From Thermoleophilum album (GTDB lineage Bacteria; Actinomycetota; Thermoleophilia; Solirubrobacterales; Thermoleophilaceae): 64,000 nucleotides of DNA. Below are positions 15,393 through 23,160 of this stretch, piece by piece. Location of the stretch: the NCBI RefSeq assembly GCF_900108055.1, contig NZ_FNWJ01000001.1:1197071-1261070 (forward strand). The letters are read 5' to 3'. The position numbers and the translations under genes are program-made. Below the pieces are notes generated by a model that had not been told where the DNA came from, made no database searches, and was given only the letters and a program-made list of their open reading frames with translations. Positions within the stretch are counted from its first letter, which is position 1; each line of letters opens with the position of its first letter.

Positions 15393-16640
15393 ATGGACTT
15401 CAGCGCATCGGAGCGAGTGGAGCGGTTGCTCGAACGCCTGCGGGCGTTCATGGACGAACACGTGTACCCCGTCGAGCGCGAGGCGCTCGAGGCGCTGGAC
15501 CGCGAGGTGCGGCCGGGTGTGCCCTATCCGCGCATCCTCGTGGAGCTGCGCGAGCGGGCCAAACGGGAGGGTTTGTGGAACCTCTTCATGCCCGACGAGC
15601 GCTACGGCCCGGGGCTTACGAACTGGGAGTACGGGATGCTCTGCGAGGAGATGGGGCGCAGCCCGATCGCGCCGCTCGTCTTCAACTGCTCGGCACCCGA
15701 TACCGGAAACATGGAGATCCTCGCCGAGCACGGCAGCGAGGAGCAGAAACGCCGCTGGCTCGAGCCGCTGCTAGAGGGCGACATCCGCAGCTGCTTCTCG
15801 ATGACCGAGCCGGAGACGCCCGGTTCCGACCCGACGCAGCTGGCGGCGCGTGCCGAGCTCGACGGCGACGAGTGGGTGATCAACGGGCACAAGTGGTTCA
15901 CCTCCGGCTACAACGGGGCGGCGTTTGCGATCGCGATGGTCGTCACCGATCCCGACGCGCCGCCCCACCGGCGCGCGTCGATGATCATCGTCCCCACCGA
16001 CACGCCGGGCTTCATCGGTGTGCGGCCGGTGTCGGTAATGGGGCACGCGGCTGGACCCGGCCACTGGGAGGTGCGCTACGAGAACTGCCGCGTGCCACGC
16101 GAGAACCTGCTTGGTGGGCGGGGCGCCGGTTTCGCGATCGCCCAGGACCGGCTCGGTCCGGGGCGCATCCACCACTGCATGCGCGCGATCGGTTCGGCCG
16201 AGCGCGCGCTCGAGGCGATGTGCCGCCGCGCCCACGAGCGCTCGCCGTTCGGTGGACCGCTCGCCGAAAAGCAGTTCGTGCAGGACTTCATCGCCAAGTC
16301 GCGGATGGAGATCGACCAGGCGCGGCTGCTCACCCTGTACGCCGCTTGGCAGATGGACACTCACGGCAAGCGCGCAGCTCGCCGGGCGATCTCGATGATC
16401 AAGGTCGTCGCCGCGCAGATGCACCAGCGCGTCCTCGATCGGGCGCTGCAGGTGCACGGCGCGCTCGGCATGTCCGACGACACGCTGCTCTCGCTGGCCT
16501 GGCGGCAGGGACGCTGGCTGCGCATCGCCGACGGTCCCGACGAGGTCCACAAGATGGTGATCGCGTTGCGTGAGCTGAACCGCTTCCGGCCAGGGTCGGA
16601 AGCTGGCGAGCGGGCGGCAGCGACAGCTACGACGCAGTAG
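15393..16640 (+). CDS. acyl-CoA dehydrogenase (ACAD10/11-like)
   Basis: 415 residues. The three acyl-CoA dehydrogenase domains are present: an N-terminal helical part with LWNLFMPDERYG, a middle beta part CFSMTEPETPGSDPTQ and GHKWFTSGYNGAAFAI, and a C-terminal helical part with ERSPFGGPLAEKQFVQDF and LQVHGALGMSDDTLL. It should oxidise an acyl-CoA with FAD and pass electrons to ETF. Sequence style matches the ACAD10/11 branch, which includes 4-hydroxy-acyl or long-chain substrates, so the substrate is not certain. ATG at 15393 is chosen over the GTG at 15336 because the domain begins directly. Stands alone; no beta-oxidation partner nearby. Confidence 0.87.
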   Translation: MDFSASERVERLLERLRAFMDEHVYPVEREALEALDREVRPGVPYPRILVELRERAKREGLWNLFMPDERYGPGLTNWEYGMLCEEMGRSPIAPLVFNCSAPDTGNMEILAEHGSEEQKRRWLEPLLEGDIRSCFSMTEPETPGSDPTQLAARAELDGDEWVINGHKWFTSGYNGAAFAIAMVVTDPDAPPHRRASMIIVPTDTPGFIGVRPVSVMGHAAGPGHWEVRYENCRVPRENLLGGRGAGFAIAQDRLGPGRIHHCMRAIGSAERALEAMCRRAHERSPFGGPLAEKQFVQDFIAKSRMEIDQARLLTLYAAWQMDTHGKRAARRAISMIKVVAAQMHQRVLDRALQVHGALGMSDDTLLSLAWRQGRWLRIADGPDEVHKMVIALRELNRFRPGSEAGERAAATATTQ

Positions 16641-16651
16641 CTGCCCGGAGT

Positions 16652-16690
16652 CATTCTTTTTCTTGAAGAACTCCAGATAGTTCGGTAGTC
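16652..16690 (+). promoter_or_regulatory. promoter and possible Fur-type box of the fur-catalase operon
   Basis: An AT-rich island in GC-rich surroundings holds TTCTTGAAGAA (16660-16670), an 11-bp inverted repeat. TTGAAG could be a -35 box, with GATAGT about a dozen bases downstream as a weak -10. The GTG of the fur gene is at 16699. Placement suits autoregulation by the Fur-family protein, as in furA-katG operons. Confidence 0.45.
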
Positions 16691-16698
16691 TCCGGCGC

Positions 16699-17205
16699 GT
16701 GCCGCTCGGCGACGCCGACCTCGCACGCAACCTCAGGCGACATGGACTGCGCGTTACGGCGACGCGTCTCGCCGTCTACCGGGCCGTCGCCGAGCTCGGG
16801 GGACACCCCGACGTCGAGTCGATCGCGCGCAAGGCTCGCGAGCTCCTGGGTTCGATCTCCACGCAGGCCGTCTACGACTGCCTAGCGGCGCTAACGGACG
16901 TTGGGCTGTTGCGGAGGATCGAGCCCGCCGGCAGTCCAGCCAGATTCGAGACGCGCGTAGGCGACAACCACCACCACGTCGTCTGTCGCCGCTGTGGGAG
17001 AACCCGGGACATCGACTGCGTCGTGGGGGCCGCGCCGTGTCTCGATCCAGGAGATCTTGGCGGCTTCGTAATCGACGAGGCGGACGTGACCTTCTGGGGT
17101 CTATGTCCGGATTGTGCCGCGGTCGGTAAAGACCGAGCGCGCGACCGGCATGCCCAAGAGGCTCGTCAGCTCGCTACTGGAAGCAACCGACGAAAGGAGG
17201 GTTGA
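16699..17205 (+). CDS. Fur-family metalloregulator (FurA/PerR-like)
   Basis: 168 residues. A winged helix (LRRHGLRVTATRLAVYRAV, SISTQAVYDCLAALTDVGLL) is followed by the dimerisation domain. That domain has the metal-binding HHHVVCRRCGRTRDIDC and a second cysteine pair CPDC, which probably holds structural zinc. It should repress in the metal-bound form and respond to iron or peroxide. It overlaps the Mn-catalase gene by one base (TGATG), an arrangement analogous to furA-katG, so peroxide sensing is likely. GTG start. Confidence 0.88.
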   Translation: MPLGDADLARNLRRHGLRVTATRLAVYRAVAELGGHPDVESIARKARELLGSISTQAVYDCLAALTDVGLLRRIEPAGSPARFETRVGDNHHHVVCRRCGRTRDIDCVVGAAPCLDPGDLGGFVIDEADVTFWGLCPDCAAVGKDRARDRHAQEARQLATGSNRRKEG

Positions 17206-18098
17206 TGTACCTACGCATCGACAGGCTCCAGGTGGAGCTCCCGATGCCGAGCGATCCCGATCCGCAGGCCGCAGCAGCGGTGCAGGAGCTGCTCGGCGGC
17301 CGCTTCGGCGAGATGTCGACGCTGATGAACTACACCTACCAGTCGTTCAACCTGCGCGGCCGCTCGAAGGTCAAGCCGTTCTACGACCTCATCGCCAACA
17401 TCGCCACCGAGGAGCTCGGGCACATCGAGCTCGTCGCAGCAACGATCAACGGGCTGCTCACCGGTGCTACCGACGGTGACGATCCGCGCGAAACGCCGCT
17501 GCGCTCGGCGCTGCGCAACGCTGGCATCAAGCACCACTTCATCAACACCGGTGCTGGCGCCCTCGTCACGAACTCGCTCGGCCAGGGTTGGAACGGCGAG
17601 TACGTGTTCAACTCCGGTGATCTGGTCCTCGACTTGCTGCACAACTTCTTCCTCGAGTGCGGCGCGCGGATGGCGAAGATCCGCGTCTACGAGATGACCG
17701 ATCACCCGATCGCGCGACAGATGCTCGGCTACTTGTTCGTGCGCGGCGGCGTGCACGCACTGGCGTACGCCAAGGCGCTCGAGGAGCTGACTGGGGTCGA
17801 CGTTAAGAAGATGCTGCCGATCCCGAAGATCCCCGACGCCGACTTCAAGGAGGCGCGGAAGTTCATCGACCAGGGCATTCACACCAAGCTCTACCGCTTC
17901 AGCCCCGACGACTTCCGCGACATCGCGGCGATCTGGAAGGGCGAGCATCCGCACGACGGAGCCACGCTCGAGGTTCAGGACGGGCCTCCGCAGGGCGGCG
18001 GACCGGCCGATCCGCCGGAAGAGCCGGCGGTCTTCTCGCCCGGTCTGCACCCCGAGGAGTTGCGGCAGATCGCCGAGCGTCTCGTCAAGAACGCTTGA
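17205..18098 (+). CDS. manganese catalase
   Basis: 297 residues. A four-helix ferritin-like bundle holds the di-manganese ligands in MSTLMNYTYQSF, ATEELGHIELV, FLECGARMAK and GVHALAYAKAL (Glu and His at expected spacing). The C-terminal lid is KLYRFSPDDFRDI. Disproportionates hydrogen peroxide without heme. The Shine-Dalgarno AAAGGAGG sits inside the end of fur and the ATG overlaps the fur stop, so the two genes are co-translated and the catalase is probably under Fur control. A terminator follows. Confidence 0.92.
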   Translation: MYLRIDRLQVELPMPSDPDPQAAAAVQELLGGRFGEMSTLMNYTYQSFNLRGRSKVKPFYDLIANIATEELGHIELVAATINGLLTGATDGDDPRETPLRSALRNAGIKHHFINTGAGALVTNSLGQGWNGEYVFNSGDLVLDLLHNFFLECGARMAKIRVYEMTDHPIARQMLGYLFVRGGVHALAYAKALEELTGVDVKKMLPIPKIPDADFKEARKFIDQGIHTKLYRFSPDDFRDIAAIWKGEHPHDGATLEVQDGPPQGGGPADPPEEPAVFSPGLHPEELRQIAERLVKNA

Positions 18099-18125
18099 CG
18101 CTCGCGGCGAGGGAAGCTCGTAGGA

Positions 18126-18154
18126 CGGCGGCCGGCCCCTGGGGCCGGCCGCCG
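18126..18154 (+). terminator. GC-rich hairpin after the catalase gene
   Basis: A near-perfect inverted repeat of about 12-14 bp around CCTGG, 27 bases past the stop, followed by TCATCTACC rather than a T-run. Probably the operon terminator; it also separates this operon from the ThDP enzyme starting at 18181. Confidence 0.55.
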
Positions 18155-18180
18155 CTCATCTACCGGTAGGCTCGCGCGCC

Positions 18181-19806
18181 GTGGCCAGTGTGAGGGAGGC
18201 TGTCTACGAGCTTTTGCGCGATCAGGGGCTGACGACGGTCTTCGGCAACCCGGGGTCGACCGAGCTGCCCTTCCTCGCCGCTCTGCCGCCGGACTTCCGC
18301 TACGTGCTCGGCTTGCAGGAGGCCTCGGTGGTCGCGATGGCGGAGGGCTACGCGCGTGCGCGGCGCGCTCCCGCACTCGTGAACCTCCACACGGCGCCCG
18401 GCGTCGGGCACGCGCTCGGTGCGCTCTTCAATGCGCGCCAGGACCACGCCCCGCTGGTGGTCTTGGCGGGGCAGCAGGCGCGGGCCCAGATCACGATCGA
18501 GGCGAACCTCACTTTGCGCGATCCGGTGCGGCTCGCAGAGCCCTACCTCAAGTGGGCGTTCGAGCCGCCGCGAGCGGCCGACGTTCCGCACGCGCTCGCG
18601 CGTGCGTTCGCCACCGCTCAGGCGCCGCCGGCGGGGCCGGTGCTGGTCTCGGTACCGATGGACGACTGGCTGCAGCCTGCCGACGAGACGCTCGCCACGG
18701 CGGCGCGCGAGCGGCGCGTGACGACTGCTGGCGCACCTACCCGCGAGCAGGCCGATCGCCTGGCGGCAGCGATCGCGGCGAGCGCGCGGCCGGCGCTTGT
18801 CGCTGGTCCGGAGCTCGATCACGAAGACGGCCACCGCGTGGCCGTGGCGTTCGCGGAGTACCTCCAGTGCGACGTCTACGCGACGCCGGCTCCGGGCGGC
18901 TCGGGCATCGGGTTCCCGGAAACCCACCCGCTCTTTCGCTCGATCCTGCCGCCCGCGATCGCGCCCCTCGGTGAGGCGCTGGCGTCCCACGACCTTGTGC
19001 TGGTGGCGGGCTCGCCGGTCTTCCCGTACTACCCGTACCTCCCCGGCCCGCCGCTGCCAGCTGGCTGTCGCCTGCTGCAGGTGACCTGCGACCCGGAGGC
19101 AGCGGCGCGAGCAATTGTGGGCGAGGCGATCGTCGCCGACGCCAGCGCGACGCTCGCCGCGGTCCTTGAAAAGCTCGAGGGCCGCGGCTACGTGGGCCCC
19201 CAATGCGCGCCGGCTGCCGCACCCCCGATGGCGGGCGAGCCGCCGGCGCCCGAGGTACCTGAGGGACGGCTTGCGGTGGGCGACGCGGCACGCGCCATCC
19301 GGTCCGCCGCGCCCCCGCAAACGGCGATGATCGTGGAGGCACCGAGCGCCACCCTCGCGTTGCGCCGCCACCTGCGGATCGAGCGGCCGCGCACCTGGTT
19401 CTTCGCGGCGGGCGGTGGGCTCGGCTTCGGCTTGCCGGCGGCGGTCGGTGTGAAGCTCGCGGAGCCGCAGCGACCAGTGATTGCGATCGTCGGCGAGGGC
19501 TCCGCGCAGTACGCGATCCAAGCGCTTTGGACCGCCGCCGCCGAGTCGCTGGCGGTGGTTTTCGTGATTCTCCGCAACGACGAGTACGCGATCCTCAAGT
19601 GGTTTGCGCAGCTGGAGGGCGAGCAGGGCGCCCCGGGGCTCGACCTGCCCGGCCTCGACTGCGTTGCGCTGGCTCGTGCTTACGGCTTACAGGCGGAGCG
19701 CGTGAGTTCCGCCAAGGAGCTGGCGGACCGGCTCCGCGAAGCACTCGCCGCGGAGCGCCCGGTGCTCCTCGAGGTGCCGGTGGCGGCAGGGATGGCGATC
19801 GCATGA
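18181..19806 (+). CDS. thiamine-diphosphate enzyme of the benzoylformate decarboxylase group, altered active site
   Basis: 541 residues with the three ThDP domains. Alignable landmarks of benzoylformate decarboxylase are present: GNPGSTELPFL with the active serine, LHTAPGVGHALGAL with the histidine, the C-terminal AAGGGLGFGLPAAVGVKLAE, and the Mg/ThDP motif. Two departures stand out. The usual second catalytic histidine (motif VFRYHQY) is replaced by tyrosine 284 in VFPYYPY, and the GDGS motif reads GEGS. Decarboxylation of a 2-keto acid is still likely, but the substrate may not be benzoylformate. Coupled by ATGA overlap to a thioesterase-like gene, so the product may be an acyl compound. 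Confidence 0.8.
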   Translation: MASVREAVYELLRDQGLTTVFGNPGSTELPFLAALPPDFRYVLGLQEASVVAMAEGYARARRAPALVNLHTAPGVGHALGALFNARQDHAPLVVLAGQQARAQITIEANLTLRDPVRLAEPYLKWAFEPPRAADVPHALARAFATAQAPPAGPVLVSVPMDDWLQPADETLATAARERRVTTAGAPTREQADRLAAAIAASARPALVAGPELDHEDGHRVAVAFAEYLQCDVYATPAPGGSGIGFPETHPLFRSILPPAIAPLGEALASHDLVLVAGSPVFPYYPYLPGPPLPAGCRLLQVTCDPEAAARAIVGEAIVADASATLAAVLEKLEGRGYVGPQCAPAAAPPMAGEPPAPEVPEGRLAVGDAARAIRSAAPPQTAMIVEAPSATLALRRHLRIERPRTWFFAAGGGLGFGLPAAVGVKLAEPQRPVIAIVGEGSAQYAIQALWTAAAESLAVVFVILRNDEYAILKWFAQLEGEQGAPGLDLPGLDCVALARAYGLQAERVSSAKELADRLREALAAERPVLLEVPVAAGMAIA

Positions 19807-20612
19807 GCGTTACCGGCGGCACCACCACCTTCGATCGCGCGACCGCCGTCGAGCGACTCGCCGAGGGGCGCTACCGGGCGCGGATGGACCGCGCCTTCTG
19901 GGTCGTTCGTGGTCCCAACGGCGGCTACGTCGCGGCGGTGATCTTGCGTGCGCTCAGCGACCACCTCGCCGAGCCGCACCGCCCCCCGCGGTCCCTGACC
20001 GTCCACTACCCGCGCGCACCCCGGGAGGGGGAGGTAACGATCGAGACGCGGATCGAGCGACGCGGGCGATCGCTGGCCACGGGCTCGGCGCGGATGACGC
20101 AGGACGGCGAGGTCGTGGCGCTCGCGCTGGCCGCCTTCTCGCCGGCGTGGAACAGCCAACACGACTTCGTGCACCGCTCGATGCCCACGGCGCCGCCGCC
20201 CGATGCGACCGCCCCGCTGCCGCCCTTCCCGACCGACATCCCAATCCGCGAGCAGTTCGAGCTGCGGCCGGTGTTCGGCGAACTCCCCTTCTCACGCGCT
20301 GAGCGGGCGCTGGTCGGCGGCTGGATCCGTTGTGCCGAGCCGCGGCCGCTCGATCCAGCGCTGCTCGCCACCCTCAGCGACGCTTGGTACCCCGCGACCT
20401 TCCCGGTCCTGAGCCGTCCGGCCACCCTGCCGACGGTCGACTTGACGATCCACTTCCGCGCTCACCCTCTTCCGGCCACCACGGATGGGTGGGTGCTGGC
20501 GCGCTTCGAATCGACTGTCGCCCGCGACGGATTTGTCGAGGAGGATGGCGAGCTTTGGACGCTGGAGGGGACGCTTGTTGCGCAGTCGCGGCAGTTGGCG
20601 TTGTTGATCTGA
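19803..20612 (+). CDS. TesB-like acyl-CoA thioesterase family (double hotdog)
   Basis: 269 residues. Two hotdog-like halves: the first has FWVVRGPNGGYVAAVILRAL and PRSLTVHYPRAPREGEVTI, the second LSDAWYPATFPVLSRP, DLTIHFRAHPLP and EDGELWTLEGTLVAQSRQL. The family hydrolyses acyl-CoA in the cytosol. Co-translated with the preceding ThDP enzyme (4-base overlap), so it may process that enzyme's product. The specific acyl group is unknown. ATG at 19803 fits the coupled start. Confidence 0.8.
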   Translation: MSVTGGTTTFDRATAVERLAEGRYRARMDRAFWVVRGPNGGYVAAVILRALSDHLAEPHRPPRSLTVHYPRAPREGEVTIETRIERRGRSLATGSARMTQDGEVVALALAAFSPAWNSQHDFVHRSMPTAPPPDATAPLPPFPTDIPIREQFELRPVFGELPFSRAERALVGGWIRCAEPRPLDPALLATLSDAWYPATFPVLSRPATLPTVDLTIHFRAHPLPATTDGWVLARFESTVARDGFVEEDGELWTLEGTLVAQSRQLALLI

Positions 20613-20771
20613 TCTGAGTGTCGTCGACCCCGACTAGCGTCCAGTGATCCTGCCCCGGGCTCGCGCCTTCCGTCGCGATGCCGAATATGGGCACAGGCCG
20701 AACGACGCCGCGACGCGCCGCGACGAAACGAGGTTTGAGTAGGTCACGCAACACCGCCACCAGCGCGCGGG

Positions 20772-20990
20772 TTCGCCGAGCGCATTGTCCGCCAGCTGCC
20801 TGAGTGCGTGCTGAACGGCGGCGTTCGTCTCTCGACGAGCGCGGGGGTCGCCACCCTGGGTGAGGATGGCAGCGACGTCGAGAGTCTGTTAATCGCCGCC
20901 GACCGCGCCCTTCACGCCGCCAAGACGGCGGGCCGGGCGCGGGTCGTCGCCGCCGGCGACCCGATCGTCGCGCCCCTCTCCGCCGCCTGA
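20772..20990 (+). pseudogene. C-terminal remnant of a GGDEF (diguanylate cyclase) gene
   Basis: The frame reads FAERIVRQLPE, then VRLSTSAGVATLGED, then LLIAADRALHAAKTAGRARV, which are the last blocks of a GGDEF domain. The GGDEF motif itself and all upstream parts are absent, and no convincing continuation exists in 20613-20771. A relic of a deleted gene. Confidence 0.65.
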
Positions 20991-20992
20991 GC

Positions 20993-21051
20993 GCGCTACT
21001 CCGCGGGCGGCCGCAGCCGCTGCCGGCGAGCGCTACTCCGCGGGCGGCCGC
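20993..21051. repeat. 22-bp direct repeat
   Basis: GCGCTACTCCGCGGGCGGCC plus two bases occurs at 20993-21014 and again at 21030-21051, 15 bases apart, right after the GGDEF remnant. The rest of 20991-21210 holds the amt leader and no gene. Confidence 0.85.
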
Positions 21052-21210
21052 CGCTAGCGGGCGCGCCAGATGGCGAATCGCTGGGACGAATCTTCATCCC
21101 CCGGGACAAAGGCTCGCCGCGGCCGCCGCCTTAGCTTCGCGGGCGTGTCAGTCACGCAAGCGAAGCGGCGGCTCGGGCCGCCGCGTTCCCACAAAGGAGG
21201 GCGACCCGGT

Positions 21211-22671
21211 ATGACGACACGCGTACTGCGCGCCCTTCCGGCTGCGTTGGTGGCCGCGCTCGCGGTCCCGGCTTTCGCGTACGCCGCGGAGGGCCCAACC
21301 CTGGGCGACACCGTATCCGCGCTCAACACCTTCTGGGTGCTGTTCGCGGCGGTGCTCGTGATGTTCATGCAAGCCGGTTTCGCGCTGCTCGAGATCGGCT
21401 TTTCGAGGGCCAAGAACGCCGGTCTCGGCGTTGCGAAGATCCTCACCAACTACTCGATCGCGTCGATCGCGTACTGGGCGGTTGGTTTCGCGCTCGCCTT
21501 CGGTGGCAGCGGCGCAATCGCCGGCACCAAGGGCTGGTTCCTCGACGTGTCGTCGACCCCCGCGCAGGCCGCCAAGGACATCCCCTTGCTGGAGCTGCTG
21601 GGGATCAGCCCGGCGGCGTTCCTGTTCTTCCAGTTCGCGTTCTGCGCGGTGTCGCTGGCGATCGTCTGGGGCACGACGCTCGAGCGCATCAAGTTCTCGG
21701 CGTACGTGCTCTACTCGATCCCGTTCGCAGCGCTCATCTACCCGGTCCTCTCACACTGGATCTTCGGCGGTGGCTGGCTCCAGAAGAACATCGGTATGCA
21801 GGACTTCGCCGGTTCCACGGTCGTTCACCTGATCGGCGCGACCGGTGGGTTTGCGGCGCTGCTCCTCTTGGGGCCGCGGATCGGCAAGTACGGGGCGGAC
21901 GGCAAGCCGCGTCCGATCCCGGGCCACTCGATGCCGCTGGTCGGCCTCGGTGTGCTGATCCTCTGGCTCGGCTGGTTCGGCTTCAACCCGGGGTCAACGG
22001 GTGGCGCGATCGGTAACCGCTTCGCCGAGGTCGCGCTGGTTACCAACCTCGCTGCGGCGGCTGGTGTGGTGGCGGCTGTCAGCACGATCTACCTGCTGCG
22101 GCGCTACGTCGACGTCGGCATGGCCGGCAACGGCGCGATTGCTGGACTGGTCGCGATCACCGCACCATCCGGGTACGTCGAGTACTGGGCGGCTCCGATC
22201 ATCGGCGCGATCGCCGGAGTGATCGTGGTGGTCGGTGTGCTGGCAATCGAGAAGGTGCTCGACGATCCCGTCGGAGCGCTCTCCGCGCACGGCCTAGCCG
22301 ATATCTGGGGCACGCTGTCCTGCGGGATCTTCACCGCGCCACGCCTCGCTGAGCTCAACGGTGTGGGCAAAGGTGGGCTCTGGTACACCGGCAGCTTCAC
22401 TCAGCTCGGCGCGCAAGCGTTGGGCGTGGCGGTCGCGTTCGCCTGTGTGTTCGCGGCGTCCTACGCGGCCTTCTGGCTGATCGACAAGACGATCGGTCTG
22501 CGCGTGACGCCCGAGCAGGAGAAGGCCGGCCTCGACATCTCGGAAACCGGGATGTACGGCTACCCGGAGCAGTTCATCCCGGCTCCGGAGATCGAGAGCG
22601 GTCTCGCCGGCGAGGCGGTCGCGGCGCGTCTCGGGGCGCCCGCGACGAGTCCTCAGCCGAGCGGGGTCTGA
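21211..22671 (+). CDS. amt: ammonium transporter Amt
   Basis: 486 residues. A signal-like N-terminus ending AYAAEGPT is followed by about eleven membrane helices. Typical signatures are seen: MQAGFALLEIGFSRAKN, the conserved inner region DFAGSTVVHLIGATGGFAAL with the pore histidine, WFGFNPGSTG, and AHGLADIWG with the second pore histidine. It conducts ammonium into the cell and is gated by the P-II protein encoded 21 bases downstream. ATG at 21211 is chosen because AAAGGAGGG lies just upstream, although the frame is open from 21070. Confidence 0.95.
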   Translation: MTTRVLRALPAALVAALAVPAFAYAAEGPTLGDTVSALNTFWVLFAAVLVMFMQAGFALLEIGFSRAKNAGLGVAKILTNYSIASIAYWAVGFALAFGGSGAIAGTKGWFLDVSSTPAQAAKDIPLLELLGISPAAFLFFQFAFCAVSLAIVWGTTLERIKFSAYVLYSIPFAALIYPVLSHWIFGGGWLQKNIGMQDFAGSTVVHLIGATGGFAALLLLGPRIGKYGADGKPRPIPGHSMPLVGLGVLILWLGWFGFNPGSTGGAIGNRFAEVALVTNLAAAAGVVAAVSTIYLLRRYVDVGMAGNGAIAGLVAITAPSGYVEYWAAPIIGAIAGVIVVVGVLAIEKVLDDPVGALSAHGLADIWGTLSCGIFTAPRLAELNGVGKGGLWYTGSFTQLGAQALGVAVAFACVFAASYAAFWLIDKTIGLRVTPEQEKAGLDISETGMYGYPEQFIPAPEIESGLAGEAVAARLGAPATSPQPSGV

Positions 22672-22692
22672 GCGACGGAGGTCGCCGAACAG

Positions 22693-23067
22693 ATGAAGAA
22701 GATCGAGGCGTATATCCGCCACGAGGCGTTCGAGGCGATCCGCAAGGAGCTCCTCGAGCGCGGGTTCCCCTCGCTGTCGATCGCCGAGTACAAGGGCTCG
22801 GGCCGGCAAAAGGGGATCACCGAGCACTACCGCGGCTCGGAGCTGACGATCCACCTGCGGCCCAAGCTCAAGCTCGAGATCGTCGTCGAGTCGAAGGACG
22901 TGGACGTGGTTGTGGAGACGATCCTCAAACACGCCCGCACCGGTCGCATCGGCGACGGGAAGATCTTCGTGCTTCCCGTCGAGCGAGCGATCCGCATCCG
23001 GACGGGCGAGGAGGGCGAAGCCGTCCTCCAAGCCCATCCGGCCGAAGAGATACCGGCCGGGGCCTAG
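22693..23067 (+). CDS. glnK: P-II nitrogen regulator GlnK
   Basis: 124 residues with a ferredoxin-like trimer fold. The T-loop region KGSGRQKGITEHYRGSEL and the B-loop TGRIGDGKIFVLPVERA are conserved. It binds ATP/ADP and 2-oxoglutarate and plugs Amt. The residue aligned with Tyr51, the uridylylation/adenylylation site in proteobacterial and actinobacterial P-II, is leucine; Tyr46 and Ser49 remain. It is therefore probably not modified on Tyr51. Sits between amt and glnA in one direction. Confidence 0.93.
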   Translation: MKKIEAYIRHEAFEAIRKELLERGFPSLSIAEYKGSGRQKGITEHYRGSELTIHLRPKLKLEIVVESKDVDVVVETILKHARTGRIGDGKIFVLPVERAIRIRTGEEGEAVLQAHPAEEIPAGA

Positions 23068-23078
23068 TGCCGCCGGTC

Positions 23079-23114
23079 GGTGGGCGCGCGGCGCCACGGC
23101 GCCGCGCGCCCACC
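23079..23114 (+). terminator. long hairpin between glnK and glnA
   Basis: A 17-bp perfect inverted repeat with a 2-nt centre lies 11 bases past the glnK stop. It lacks a T-run and may be a partial terminator or an mRNA stabiliser separating glnK from glnA levels. Confidence 0.55.
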
Positions 23115-23160
23115 CCGCTTGCAGAAGTCAGGTGACCGAAGGAAAGGAGCAGGCAAGTCA

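Noticed and set aside
18126..18154. Long GC hairpins (also 1018, 5417, 23079) as CRISPR repeats
   Set aside because: Each occurs once, beside gene ends, with no spaced copies.
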